This document shows positions 43,317-52,257 of a stretch of DNA of 64,000 nucleotides, in pieces. Origin of the DNA: Streptomyces decoyicus (GTDB lineage: Bacteria > Actinomycetota > Actinomycetes > Streptomycetales > Streptomycetaceae); the NCBI RefSeq assembly GCF_019880305.1, contig NZ_CP082301.1, positions 7,688,001-7,752,000 on the forward strand. The letters run 5' to 3'. Positions within the stretch are counted from its first letter, which is position 1. Every line of letters starts with the position of its first letter. The position numbers and the translations under genes were made by a program. The notes below the pieces were generated by a model. The model had not been told where the DNA came from. It saw only the letters and a program-made list of their open reading frames with translations, and made no database searches.

Positions 43317-44630
43317 ATGCCCCTTCCATGGCGGATGCCTCTGCGCGGACGACGGGAACTGAGCCGCGTCCTGCTGCTGCTCCCGGTCGGGCTCATCGTG
43401 GCGGTCTGCGTGATCGATGTTCTCGCGCCGCCCGACATCCATCTCGGGCCGCTGCTCGTCGCGGCTCCCGCGATCACCGCGGCCTTCGCCGGGCCTCGTG
43501 CGACGGCGGCGATCGGTGCGCTGGCGGTGGCCGCCCAGGTGTCCATCGGCATCGCGCGCCAGGTGCTGTTCACCGAGAATCTGCAGGCCCAGATCGCCTC
43601 GCTGGTGGTCGTCTCCGGGCTGGTCGTGCTCTTCACGGTCGTACGGGAGCGAAACGAACGCCGGCTCACACAGAGCCGCTCGGTGGCCACCGTCGCGCAG
43701 CAGGTCCTGCTCCGTCCGCTGCCCGCCCGCAGTGGTGCCCTGGAGATCGCCTCCTTCTATCTGGCGGCCGAGGAGGAGGCGGAGATGGGCGGTGATCTGT
43801 TCGCGGCGGCGCGCACCACCACCAGCACCCGGCTGATCATCGGCGACGTCCGGGGCAAGGGGCTGCCCGCCTACAGTCACGCCGCCCTCCTCCTGGGCGC
43901 CTTCCGGGCGGCCGCCCACCGCCAGGCCACCCTGCCCAGACTGGCCGTCCACCTCGACGGAGCCGTCCGCTGGGACAGCAGCCAGTGGGACAGCGTGCCG
44001 GGCGCCGAGAGCAGGTCGGAAACGGTGACCGGCGCCGACCCCGGCACGGCCGCCGGCCTCCTCTCCGCCGCCGCTCCGGTTCCCGACCCCGACACCGTCC
44101 GCAACCCCGATTCCGTTCGCAACCCCGATTCCGTCCTCGACACCGACGAGACCTTCGCGACCGTCGCGCTGCTGGACATCCCCGACCGCTGGCACGTCCT
44201 CCGCCTGATCAGCTGCGGTCACCCGCCCCCACTGCTGCTGCGCAACGGGCGGGCCACCCCGCTGTCCGCAGAGCGGCCCGCGCTGCCCGTCGGCCTCGGC
44301 GTGCTGGCCGGCGCCCCCGACTACGAGGTCGAGACCTTCCCCTTCGAGCCAGGAGATCTGCTGCTGCTCTACACGGACGGGGTGAGCGAGGCCCGTGACG
44401 GCAAGGGCACCTTCTACCCTCTAGCCGAGCGCGCAGGAGCCTGGAGCGAGAGCAGTCCTCGGCAGGTACTGCGCCGACTGCGCGTGGACCTGCTGGGGCA
44501 CACGAACGGCCGGCTCGGCGATGACGCCGCCGCGGTCGCGCTGCGGCGCCTGCCCGGCCCGCCGCCTGCCGCGGGGCAGGGCGCTTCCTCGGTGAGGGCC
44601 GGGGCGGACGATCCGACCTCGCAGGGATGA
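43317..44630 (+). CDS. Membrane-anchored PP2C/SpoIIE-type phosphatase
   Basis: A 437-residue protein. Three to four helices in the first 110 residues (ELSRVLLLLPVGLIVAVCVI, then LLVAAPAITAAFAGP and IASLVVVSGLVVLFTVV) anchor it. The SpoIIE/PP2C domain follows: LEIASFYLAAEEEAEMGGDL, IIGDVRGKGLPA, LLLLYTDGVSEARD and the closing GDDAAAV, which supply the metal-binding Asp residues. Such enzymes dephosphorylate anti-anti-sigma factors in Streptomyces. An insertion between residues about 215 and 280 contains a duplicated R-N-P-D-S-V. No anti-sigma partner is adjacent. Confidence 0.92.
   Translation: MPLPWRMPLRGRRELSRVLLLLPVGLIVAVCVIDVLAPPDIHLGPLLVAAPAITAAFAGPRATAAIGALAVAAQVSIGIARQVLFTENLQAQIASLVVVSGLVVLFTVVRERNERRLTQSRSVATVAQQVLLRPLPARSGALEIASFYLAAEEEAEMGGDLFAAARTTTSTRLIIGDVRGKGLPAYSHAALLLGAFRAAAHRQATLPRLAVHLDGAVRWDSSQWDSVPGAESRSETVTGADPGTAAGLLSAAAPVPDPDTVRNPDSVRNPDSVLDTDETFATVALLDIPDRWHVLRLISCGHPPPLLLRNGRATPLSAERPALPVGLGVLAGAPDYEVETFPFEPGDLLLLYTDGVSEARDGKGTFYPLAERAGAWSESSPRQVLRRLRVDLLGHTNGRLGDDAAAVALRRLPGPPPAAGQGASSVRAGADDPTSQG
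44100..44135 (+). repeat. 18-bp tandem duplication in the phosphatase gene
   Basis: Two copies (44100-44117 and 44118-44135) of an 18-base unit differ only at the last base and encode RNPDSV twice, inside a low-complexity insertion of the phosphatase domain. Frame is preserved. Confidence 0.9.
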
Positions 44631-44858
44631 ATTCCATCACCCTCTGAATTCCGCAACATATCGGGCATGCCGCAAGCAGCATTCCCTCCGGAAATTCCCT
44701 TTTGCTAGTACATATTCTGTTTCGCGGCATCACCCTGCGCTACCGGCCCTCCCCCTCCGCTGCCCTCCGGTCTGCTGTTCTCCGCCTGACGCTTCCTCAG
44801 TGCCGCCCCACTTGATAGACACGTCCGCATCATCCGCAAGTGGCACAGGACGCGCACC

Positions 44859-45095
44859 ATGACCGACCGCAACAGCTCTGACCACCAGATATTCGAGCTC
44901 GACCTCGCCGCGCACGAAGCCCGTCGACGGACCGAAGTCCTCGCGGCGCTGGGTGACTCCTGGGACCCCGTCGCGGTGATGGAGGGCGAGAACGACGCGT
45001 ACCGGCTCCTCTACTCGGGCCTGGACGCGGAGCAGCAGGCCACCTACGACATGCTGGTCGCCGCCGAGGTGCTGCCGGGCCCCGGGCAGGCCTGA
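44859..45095 (+). CDS. DUF6400-like small protein
   Basis: A 78-residue acidic helical protein: IFELDLAAHEARRRTEVLAA, LGDSWDPVAVMEGENDAYRL, then SGLDAEQQATYDMLVAAEVL. This layout recalls the Streptomyces DUF6400 family; assignment is from memory of the pattern. Function unknown. It is followed after 2 bases by a small cysteine-rich protein, so the two are probably co-translated. Confidence 0.78.
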   Translation: MTDRNSSDHQIFELDLAAHEARRRTEVLAALGDSWDPVAVMEGENDAYRLLYSGLDAEQQATYDMLVAAEVLPGPGQA

Positions 45096-45097
45096 GC

Positions 45098-45328
45098 ATG
45101 CTGCCGCTCGACCCGACCGCCGATATCGGCCGTCGCGCCTGGGTCCCGTGCCCGCGCTGCCAGGACCACCAGGGCTGCGGCACCTGCCTCGACGGCCGCA
45201 CCTGCGGTGACCACTGGCGCTACCTTCTGTCGAACAAGGGCAGCGTCCTGCACCTCCAGTGCCCCAACTGCACCCACCTGTGGGCCTGGCAGTCGGGCTT
45301 CGGAGCGGGCGGCCGCACCGACGGCTGA
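45098..45328 (+). CDS. Small cysteine-rich, zinc-ribbon-like protein
   Basis: A 76-residue protein with nine elements typical of zinc ribbons: C-P-R-C at 18-21, C-G-T-C at 27-30, C at 36, and C-P-N-C at about 55-58, together with W and aromatic residues around them. It starts 2 bases after the DUF6400-like gene stop, so translational coupling is likely. The last 15 residues are Gly/Arg-rich. No known family recognised; metal binding is inferred from the cysteine spacing. Confidence 0.75.
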   Translation: MLPLDPTADIGRRAWVPCPRCQDHQGCGTCLDGRTCGDHWRYLLSNKGSVLHLQCPNCTHLWAWQSGFGAGGRTDG

Positions 45329-45459
45329 CGCCGGACCACCAGCTGACGCCGGACCACCACCGGGCCGACGGCCGAGCCCCCGGACGCCGACGAGTACGGG
45401 ACGGCCGCCGGGTACCCCCGCCCCGCGCACCGCCCACCGCCCCCGCCCGTCGGCGCGTG

Positions 45460-46350
45460 CTACGCCAGTTGCTGCCTCGCCTCCCCGTGCGCGGTCTCGA
45501 GTGCCTTTTCGGCCGGTACGGCACGATCCGGCTGCACCCCTACGCCCTCCCAGTTGGTGCCCGTGACGGCGTTGATGGTCCGGGCCATCGGCACGGTGAC
45601 CGTGATGTGCTCCGTCACCGGATACCGGGCGGTGGGGTGCGCACCGCCTCTCGTCGTCTCGCCGACCACCTCGGCACGGCCGTGAGCCTGGAGGGTGTAC
45701 GCCACGTCCTCGCCGCCCGAGAAGGTGGTCGCGCTGGTGAGCACGTACACCGGACGGCCGAGATAGCGCGGCGCGGGCAGATAGGGGAGGGTCCAGTACT
45801 GCCGGGTGGAGTCGGTGGAGCGCTCGTAGAAGTCGTTGAGGTGCACCTCGTCGTCGGGGAAGAAATAGCTGCACCACATCGCGGCGCCCGCGGGTGAGCC
45901 TCCGCGGCACTCCCGCAGATCGAGAAGGAGGGCACGTGTGTGCGCCACCAGCTCCATGGCCGCACCGATCGCGCGGGCGCCCTCCCCGGCGTCGGCAATC
46001 CATCGGACGTCCAGATAGCCGATGTTGCCGTCGAGCTGTTCGCAGCGGCGGATGCCCTGGTTCTCGACCCGCATCAATGCGAGGAAGGCTGCCCGGCCTG
46101 CATCGTCGTCTCCGGGTCCGGTGGACCGGGGCTCGTCCTCCCACAACAGCCTGAGGTGTCTGTCCGGGCAGGCCTCCTGGAAATGCGCGGTCACCGTCTC
46201 GCACAGCGCGGCACCGCTCAGTGAGTCGTACTCACCGGCTGCCAGCCGGGCGCGGACCGCCCGGTCGGCCTCCGCGGCGCCCCGGGGGAAGACATAGCCC
46301 GCCATGATGCGGTCGAGGGTGCTGTTGATGATCTCTGTGTTGCCGGACAT
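45460..46350 (-). CDS. S41-family peptidase (IRBP/TSP-like)
   Basis: A 296-residue protein without signal peptide. The N-terminal helical domain (about 1-75) is of the S41 N-terminal type, followed by the peptidase core: NIGYLDVRWIAD, ALLLDLRECRGGSPAGAA and VYVLTSATTFSGGEDVAYTL with Ser211 as the likely nucleophile. GETTRGGAHPT and NWEGVGVQPD complete the core. It lacks a PDZ domain, as do the IRBP-like members. The start at 46350 was chosen because the upstream frame continues antisense through the next gene. Cytoplasmic location is unusual for S41 proteases, so the substrate is unclear. Confidence 0.87.
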   Translation of the reverse strand: MSGNTEIINSTLDRIMAGYVFPRGAAEADRAVRARLAAGEYDSLSGAALCETVTAHFQEACPDRHLRLLWEDEPRSTGPGDDDAGRAAFLALMRVENQGIRRCEQLDGNIGYLDVRWIADAGEGARAIGAAMELVAHTRALLLDLRECRGGSPAGAAMWCSYFFPDDEVHLNDFYERSTDSTRQYWTLPYLPAPRYLGRPVYVLTSATTFSGGEDVAYTLQAHGRAEVVGETTRGGAHPTARYPVTEHITVTVPMARTINAVTGTNWEGVGVQPDRAVPAEKALETAHGEARQQLA

Positions 46351-46458
46351 TGCCAGTGATCCTCGCTTCGGGGTCGGGTGTGCCGAGGCCGCCGGTGCGG
46401 GCGGCCTTCGCGCTTCGGTGCGGTGCGGCGGACGTGCGGCGGCGGTAGCGTGCGGTTC

Positions 46459-47340
46459 ATGGAGCTGCGCGCCCGATCGCTTTGGCTGTTGACCGAGCCG
46501 CTGCATGCGGTCTGCTACTTCGACGACAAGTGCCGTGACCTGGGCAAGGACCTCGGTCTCAAGGGCTTCTGGATGGGGTACTTCGCCTCGCGCACGGCGC
46601 CCCTGGGGGCGGTGGAACCCGCGGCGGCCACGGCCGTGCTCGGGGTGTTCGCCCCGGGGATGGTGGCCCGTGCGCTGCCCGCGGCCTGGAGCGTCACCAG
46701 CCCGGCGCACGTCCTCGGCGAGCGCGGCAGCCGTGCGGCCCACGCACTGCGCGGGGTCGCCCCCGAGCTGGAGCACGCAGCAGCGGACATGCTGCCCCCG
46801 CTCCAGACGATCGTCGACGCGGCACCGGCCACCGCCCGCCCCCTGTTCGCCGCCAACCGCGCGCTGTGCGACCACGCCGACCCCGTCGAGCGGTTGTGGC
46901 AACTGGTCACCGCTCTGCGGGAGTTCAGAGGCGATGCGCATATCGCCGTGCTCGCCGACGAAGGCCTCGACGGCTGCGAGGCCCTCGTCCTGGCCGCCGC
47001 ATCGGGCCGTGTTCCCCGGGACACCATGCGGCAGGACCGCGGATGGAGCGAGGAGGAGTGGTCCGCAGCGGCCGACCGGCTGCGCTCCCGTGGCCTCGTG
47101 GACGCACAAGGCGACGCAACCGAACACGGCCGGCAGGAACGGGAGCGCATCGAGGCGGCAACCGACCGGCTGGCCGGCCGACTGCTGCATCCACTGCCCG
47201 AGGCGGAGACCGAGCGCATGCTGCACACGCTGGAACCCGTGGTCCGGCGCATCCTGGCCGCGGATGTGCTGCCCTTCCCCAACCCGATCGGTCTGCCGCA
47301 CCTCGACGAGCCCACGCCGCGCAGCGCCAACTCCCGCTAG
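46459..47340 (+). CDS. SCO6745-family protein (HTH-like)
   Basis: A 293-residue protein whose start MELRARSLWLLTEPLHAVCY, GFWMGYFASRTAPLG and PAAATAVLGVFAPGMVARAL match the Streptomyces SCO6745 family. The C-terminal part from about 185 (GWSEEEWSAAADRLRSRGLV) is a winged-helix-like segment. No enzymatic motif is visible; a regulatory role is suggested by the HTH. It is divergent from the S41 peptidase by 108 bases. Its stop overlaps the stop of the following lipoprotein gene on the other strand. Confidence 0.85.
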   Translation: MELRARSLWLLTEPLHAVCYFDDKCRDLGKDLGLKGFWMGYFASRTAPLGAVEPAAATAVLGVFAPGMVARALPAAWSVTSPAHVLGERGSRAAHALRGVAPELEHAAADMLPPLQTIVDAAPATARPLFAANRALCDHADPVERLWQLVTALREFRGDAHIAVLADEGLDGCEALVLAAASGRVPRDTMRQDRGWSEEEWSAAADRLRSRGLVDAQGDATEHGRQERERIEAATDRLAGRLLHPLPEAETERMLHTLEPVVRRILAADVLPFPNPIGLPHLDEPTPRSANSR

Positions 47341-48215
47341 CCCAGCCGCTTTCCGGCCTCCTTGAGCTTCTGCTGGAGATCCACCGTGTCGGATGCGGGC
47401 GGCGCCTGGACCGTGACCGGCTTGTTGACGTCGAAGAACCGTATGGTCACGTCCAGCGGGCCCTGGGCCGCCTGCGCACGCTCACGGAACTTCACGGTGC
47501 GGTCGTCGGGACCGACCCACATGTCGAGGCTCAGCTTGGTCACGCCGAGCTGCTTGTACTGCTCGATGACCCTCTTGCGGCGCTCGGTGTTCAGCGCGCT
47601 CTTGGAGGCCCGCTTGGTCAGCAGCTCCGTCACATCGACCACACCGGCGTAGTGCGTCGTCCGCACCCCGCCGACGGTCTCCTCGCCGACCTTCTTGACG
47701 TGGTCCGACTGCGGGAGCAACGACGCCTGCGCCGCCGGGTCCTGGTCGGCCTGCCGCTCCATCCCCCCGAGGCCGCCGCCCCCCGCGCCCTTCTTGCCCT
47801 TCATGGCGAACTTGAGCCAGTGCTTCCCGTCCATCGCGTCTGCAGCCTGCCGGCCCCCGCCGAGATACACCGCGTCCCCGACGAGCCGCACCGAGAACTC
47901 GCCCTCCTCCTTGCCCCCGGAGGCCTTCATCCGCATATCGATGGCGCGCGGACGGAGGCTGAACGCCACCTTGCCCTCGACGGTCCCCTGGCCCGGGACC
48001 TTGCCGGAGAGGTGATACGACACGGAGCTGAGCTTGGCGCCCTTGTTGACGGCCTTCTGCACCGCGGCGACCGGCATGGCGTTGAGGTTCCCCGACGCGG
48101 CTCTGCGGTCGTCGGACGCGCCGCCGGACGCCGTGCATGCCGCCGTGCCGCACAGGACGGCTCCGGTGAGCAGCGTCCCCACGACGCGGGACGAGGTACG
48201 GGAAAAACGAGTCAT
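47337..48215 (-). CDS. LppX/LprG-like lipoprotein
   Basis: A 292-residue lipoprotein. The signal peptide ends in G-T-A-A-C (Cys27) after GTLLTGAVLCG. The mature part resembles the LolA/LppX half-barrel fold: LSSVSYHLSGKVPGQGTVEG, FSVRLVGDAVYLGGG, and LSLDMWVGPDDRTVKFRE with FFDVNKPVTVQAPP near the end. Such proteins carry lipids or lipoproteins across the envelope in actinobacteria; the cargo here is unknown. The start at 48215 was chosen as the first ATG with a signal sequence. It is convergent with the SCO6745 gene, sharing CTAG at the two stops. Confidence 0.82.
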   Translation of the reverse strand: MTRFSRTSSRVVGTLLTGAVLCGTAACTASGGASDDRRAASGNLNAMPVAAVQKAVNKGAKLSSVSYHLSGKVPGQGTVEGKVAFSLRPRAIDMRMKASGGKEEGEFSVRLVGDAVYLGGGRQAADAMDGKHWLKFAMKGKKGAGGGGLGGMERQADQDPAAQASLLPQSDHVKKVGEETVGGVRTTHYAGVVDVTELLTKRASKSALNTERRKRVIEQYKQLGVTKLSLDMWVGPDDRTVKFRERAQAAQGPLDVTIRFFDVNKPVTVQAPPASDTVDLQQKLKEAGKRLG

Positions 48216-48452
48216 GGCCCCCCCATGAGCACATGGAACGATAAAAATGTCGTCGATCACGACACTAGCCCACGACACCGACAATCGGCGTTGCGTATTT
48301 ACGCAGCCACGTGACCAGGGAATATGACATCCGGACCACGTCGAGCGCGATCGAGGGCCGCGCACCGGGGTGATTTTCATCTGGTGGTTCGATGGGTGCT
48401 TTGGGGTGCTTTGCTGAGTCAGATCGGGACACCTCTGCCCAAGAGGCGTTGA

Positions 48453-49313
48453 ATGAGTATGGATCCTAGAGAGTTGTGGGACCGCAACGCCGTGCTGGCA
48501 GAAGCGTTTTGTCTGGGCGATGAGCGGGTGCGTGAGGCGCAGGCCAGGCTTGACGAGGCGCAGGCCGACCGGTCACGGGTTTTGGCGGCGTTTGCGGTAA
48601 CGGTGGGCAGTACCGGCGCGGTGGCCGGTCTGTTCGGTTTGAACGAGCGTGAAGTGCGGATCGCCCGGCGCACGGTGGGCAAGGACGACGCCCGCGCCGT
48701 GGCCGAAGAGCTGCTGGCGGCCGCCACTCCCGCTGCGCCGGCGAGGGAGCCGGACGAGGCCTCGCCGGCGCCCGATCCCGCTGCCGAATATCCCCACCAG
48801 AACCCGACTGCCGGAACGCGCCCCGCCGGCTCGCCCCGTGAGGGTGCCGGCGGCGCAGGAGCCCCGGAACAGAACTGGTCCCCGGCGATGGACGCGGTCC
48901 TCATCGGCAGTTGGCAGACCGGGGTGGATTTGCGTGAACTTGCCGCCGAATTCGGGCTCGACCTGACCCGCCTGGTCACCCGCGCCCAACAGCTGTCCGC
49001 CCAGGGGCGGTTCTATCCGGGCCCGGCCGAGAACCATGCAGGACGCCACCGGCGCGGCCCCGGCGATGTGCACGAGGCCGAATACACCATCCCCGCACAG
49101 CAGACGGCCGCCTGGAACGCCGCGCCCTCCGGATACCAGATGGCATCGGCCTGGCACACCGGCACGATGCCGTCCGCCGATTCCGTCCCGGACATGGCCG
49201 CTCTTGCCTCGGAATGGGACAACGCCCTCGCCCCGTGGGGGACCCTCGCGCCCTCGCACGAGGATTCCGCACCGGCCCATCAGCCCTGGGCCCAATACCA
49301 CCTCAGTTCCTGA
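48453..49313 (+). CDS. Hypothetical Streptomyces protein with HTH-like N-terminus
   Basis: A 286-residue hydrophilic protein. The N-terminal 80 residues, WDRNAVLAEAFCLGDERVRE and VTVGSTGAVAGLFGLNEREV, form helices that end in a helix-turn-helix-like RIARRTVGKDDARAVAEELL. The middle 60 residues are Ala/Pro-rich. A second helical motif, DAVLIGSWQTGVDLRELAAE with FGLDLTRLVTRAQQLSAQGR, also looks like a DNA-binding segment, and the tail is Gln/Trp/Pro-rich. ATG at 48453 or 48459. No family recognised; DNA binding is only inferred. Confidence 0.75.
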   Translation: MSMDPRELWDRNAVLAEAFCLGDERVREAQARLDEAQADRSRVLAAFAVTVGSTGAVAGLFGLNEREVRIARRTVGKDDARAVAEELLAAATPAAPAREPDEASPAPDPAAEYPHQNPTAGTRPAGSPREGAGGAGAPEQNWSPAMDAVLIGSWQTGVDLRELAAEFGLDLTRLVTRAQQLSAQGRFYPGPAENHAGRHRRGPGDVHEAEYTIPAQQTAAWNAAPSGYQMASAWHTGTMPSADSVPDMAALASEWDNALAPWGTLAPSHEDSAPAHQPWAQYHLSS

Positions 49314-49439
49314 CTTCGACACGATTCCCCGGCACTACGTACGTACCCCGCCCCCGCAGGCCGTCACCGGGCCTGCCGAGGACGACACGTCCCCGCCCGG
49401 ATTCCTGAGCGGGGACGATGAGAGGAGGAGGCCGAGGCC

Positions 49440-50378
49440 ATGGCGACCGAGGAAGCGCGGGCCGGTGCGCTGGACGGAAAGGTCGCGCTGGTCGCCGGGG
49501 CCACGCGAGGTGCCGGGCGGGCGATCGCGGTGGAACTCGCCCGCGCGGGCGCCGTGGTGTACGCCACCGGGCGCAGCAGCCGGACCGCGGGCCGCTCGGA
49601 GATCAACCGGCCGGAGACGATCGAGAAGACCGGTGAACTGATCACCGAGGCCGGGGGCACCGGTACGGCTCTACGGGTGGACCACCTCGACAGCGACCAG
49701 GTCCGCGATCTCGTCCAGCGCATCGACCGCGACCACGGCCGCCTCGACATCCTCGTCAACGACATCTTCGGCGGCGATGCCTACGCCCAGTTCGGCACCA
49801 CCCTCTGGGAGCACGATCTCACCGGCGGCCTGCGGATGCTGCGCATGGGCATCGACACCCACGCGATCACCAGCCACCACGCGCTGCCACTGCTCATCCG
49901 CCGCCCCGGCGGGCTGGTGATCGAGATGACTGACGGCACCGCGGAGTACAACGTCGCCTACCGGCACCACGAGGGCTTCTTCTACGACCTGGTCAAGGCC
50001 GCCGTGCAGCGGATGACCCTGGCCCAGAGCCATGAACTCGCCCCGCACCACGGCTGCGCCGTCGCCGTGACCCCCGGCTGGCTGCGCTCGGAGAAGATGC
50101 TCGAGGCCTTCGGTGTGACCGAGGACAACTGGCGGGAGGCGACCGTGAAGGTGCCGCACTTCTGCATCGCCGAATCCCCGGTCTATGTCGCGCGGGCGGT
50201 CGTCGCCCTCGCCGCCGCCCCGGACGTCGCGCGCTGGACGGGCACGGTCGTCTCCAGCGGGCAACTCGCGCCCCTCTACGGATTCACCGACACCGACGGC
50301 ACCCGGCCGGACTGCTGGCGCTACGTCGTCGAGGTCCAGGACCGGGGCCTCCCGGCCGACGACACCGGCTATCGCTGA
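49440..50378 (+). CDS. SDR-family oxidoreductase
   Basis: A 312-residue classical short-chain dehydrogenase. The cofactor-binding GATRGAGRAIA is near residue 20, TGRSSRT follows strand 2, DILVND is in the central strand, and the catalytic Y-x-x-x-K is F-Y-D-L-V-K near residue 185. The C-terminal 90 residues (EKMLEAFGVTEDNWREATVK) are longer than in typical SDRs. A strong GAGAGGAGGAGGCCGAGGCC precedes the ATG at 49440. Substrate unknown; it appears to be transcribed alone. Confidence 0.92.
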   Translation: MATEEARAGALDGKVALVAGATRGAGRAIAVELARAGAVVYATGRSSRTAGRSEINRPETIEKTGELITEAGGTGTALRVDHLDSDQVRDLVQRIDRDHGRLDILVNDIFGGDAYAQFGTTLWEHDLTGGLRMLRMGIDTHAITSHHALPLLIRRPGGLVIEMTDGTAEYNVAYRHHEGFFYDLVKAAVQRMTLAQSHELAPHHGCAVAVTPGWLRSEKMLEAFGVTEDNWREATVKVPHFCIAESPVYVARAVVALAAAPDVARWTGTVVSSGQLAPLYGFTDTDGTRPDCWRYVVEVQDRGLPADDTGYR

Positions 50379-50478
50379 CGGCCGCCCGTCACGGGGAGGC
50401 CGCGCGGCGCTGGCGGGTGCCTGTTCCGGGCCCTGAAGGGGGGAGGGAACCCTTCCGCCGGAGCCCTGGGCGAGCCGG

Positions 50479-51351
50479 CTAGCCCGCCGTCTCGCCCGCA
50501 TGCGGCGTCAGCGTCCCCGCCGCGACCAGGGCGAACAGGACTATGCCCAGCAGGATGCGGTAGATGACGAAGGGCATGAAGCTCTTGTGGGAGATGAACT
50601 TCATGAACCATGCGATCACGGCATAGCCGACGACGAAGGCGATGACCGTGGCGAAGACGGTGGGACCCCAGGCGACATGGCCCTGGCCGGCGTCCTTGAG
50701 CTCGAAGACGCCGGAGGCCAGGACCGCAGGGATGGCGAGCAGGAACGAGTAGCGGGCCGCGGATTCGCGGGTGTAGCCCATGAGGAGGCCGCCGCTGATC
50801 GTGGCGCCCGAGCGGGAGACGCCGGGGATGAGTGCCATGGCTTGGCAGACGCCGTACAGCAGGCCGTCCTTGACGCTGAGGTCGGTGAGGCTCTTGCGCT
50901 GTTTCGCGGCGCGGTGCCGGCCGCCGGTCTCGTCGCGGGCGGCCAGCCGGTCGGCGATGCCGAGGACCACGCCCATCACGATGAGGGTGGTGGCGATCAG
51001 CCGCAGATCGCGGAACGGGCCCTCGATGGCGTCCTTGAGCGTGATGCCCAGGACGCCGATCGGGATCGAGCCGACGATCACCAGCCAGCCCATCTGGGCA
51101 TCGTGATCGTGCCGCAGCTCCCGGTTGAAGAGGGAGCGGGCCCAGGCCGAGATGATCCGCCCGATGTCCTTGCGGAAGTAGATGATGACGGCCGCTTCGG
51201 TGCCGATCTGCGTGATGGCGGTGAACGCCGCACCGGGGTCCTGCCAGCCGGCGAACGCGGCGGTCAGACGAAGATGCGCACTGGAGGAGATCGGCAGAAA
51301 CTCGGTCAACCCTTGGACGAGTCCGAGGACGAAAGATTCAAACCAAGACAT
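50479..51351 (-). CDS. uppP: Undecaprenyl-diphosphate phosphatase
   Basis: A 290-residue integral membrane protein of the BacA/UppP family. MSWFESFVLGLVQGLTEFLP with ISSSAHLRL gives the first active-site motif (Glu17, Ser-rich, His26), and PGVSRSGATISGGLLMGY gives the second. About eight helices. It recycles undecaprenyl diphosphate to the monophosphate carrier for peptidoglycan synthesis; its overproduction gives bacitracin resistance. The ATG at 51351 matches the family start; an upstream TTG at 51369 is in frame but less likely. Confidence 0.96.
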   Translation of the reverse strand: MSWFESFVLGLVQGLTEFLPISSSAHLRLTAAFAGWQDPGAAFTAITQIGTEAAVIIYFRKDIGRIISAWARSLFNRELRHDHDAQMGWLVIVGSIPIGVLGITLKDAIEGPFRDLRLIATTLIVMGVVLGIADRLAARDETGGRHRAAKQRKSLTDLSVKDGLLYGVCQAMALIPGVSRSGATISGGLLMGYTRESAARYSFLLAIPAVLASGVFELKDAGQGHVAWGPTVFATVIAFVVGYAVIAWFMKFISHKSFMPFVIYRILLGIVLFALVAAGTLTPHAGETAG

Positions 51352-51555
51352 GGAAAACACGCTATCCAAGGGTGATCAAGCGCTGACCTGCGCAAGATGG
51401 GAGAAAGCGGACGGTGGCGGCGGATGCGGATCATCGCCGACAGGGGGCAGCGTAACGTCCGGAGGTATACGGGTGACCAAAGGGGCCGGGTCGTACGGCA
51501 CCCGACCGGCCTCCGCGGCCTTCGCTGGTGAGTCCGTCGCCCGCCCGATCCGTTG

Positions 51556-52257
51556 TCAGTGTCCTCGCAGTGCCTTGCGTTTGTACCAGGCCACCACCAG
51601 CGCGCCCAGAGCGCTGACGCCGATGAAACCCATGGCGACGAGGAACGCAGGTGAGGTGGGCGAGGAAGCCCGCGCACCGGCAACGGCGTAGGCCGCGGTG
51701 TTCGGGATGCTGCCGAGGGCCGTCGCGAGGAGGTAGGGGAGCCAGCCCATACGGGAGACCGCGGCGCAGTAGTTCGTGGCGCAGAACGGCAGACCCGGGA
51801 AGAGACGGATCGCCAGCATCGACCGGAAGCCGTGCTCGCTCAACTGCCGGTCGGCGGCGGTCAGCCACCGGGCGCGCAGCAACGGGCGCAGGGCGTCCTG
51901 CCCGAGCAGCCGGCCGAGCCCGAAGGCCAGAGCGGCGCCCAGTACCGTACCGGCCAGCGCGCCGGCCAGGCCGGCCTGACTGCCGAAGAGGGCCCCGGCC
52001 GCGAGATTGAGGACCGGGCGCGGGACGAAAGCGGTGGTGCATGCCCCGTATGCCAGCGCGAAGACCACCAGAGCCGTCGGGCCGGACAGCTGCGCGGGCC
52101 GGCCCCCGGTCAGCAGGTGCTGCGGTTGCCACCACAGCGTCATGGCCGCGGCGCAGGCCAGCAGGGCGAGCAGCAGGCCCAGCCGGCACCACGGGGAGAA
52201 GAGCACACGCGTGCAGCGCGCGGCGAGGCCGTCGGGCGTTGCGGCGGGCGGAAGCAT
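51556..52257 (-). CDS. TVP38/TMEM64-family membrane protein
   Basis: A 233-residue membrane protein with about six helices and a central SNARE-associated (VTT) domain. LVVFALAYGACTTAFVPRPV, LNLAAGALFGSQAGLAGALA, then FGLGRLLGQDALRP and a FPGLPFCATNYCAAVSRMG loop with Pro-Phe typical of the fold. Such proteins are linked to lipid transport. The start at 52257 is an ATG near the beginning of the first helix; the longer frame is compositionally non-coding. It follows uppP on the same strand at 204 bases. Confidence 0.88.
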   Translation of the reverse strand: MLPPAATPDGLAARCTRVLFSPWCRLGLLLALLACAAAMTLWWQPQHLLTGGRPAQLSGPTALVVFALAYGACTTAFVPRPVLNLAAGALFGSQAGLAGALAGTVLGAALAFGLGRLLGQDALRPLLRARWLTAADRQLSEHGFRSMLAIRLFPGLPFCATNYCAAVSRMGWLPYLLATALGSIPNTAAYAVAGARASSPTSPAFLVAMGFIGVSALGALVVAWYKRKALRGH

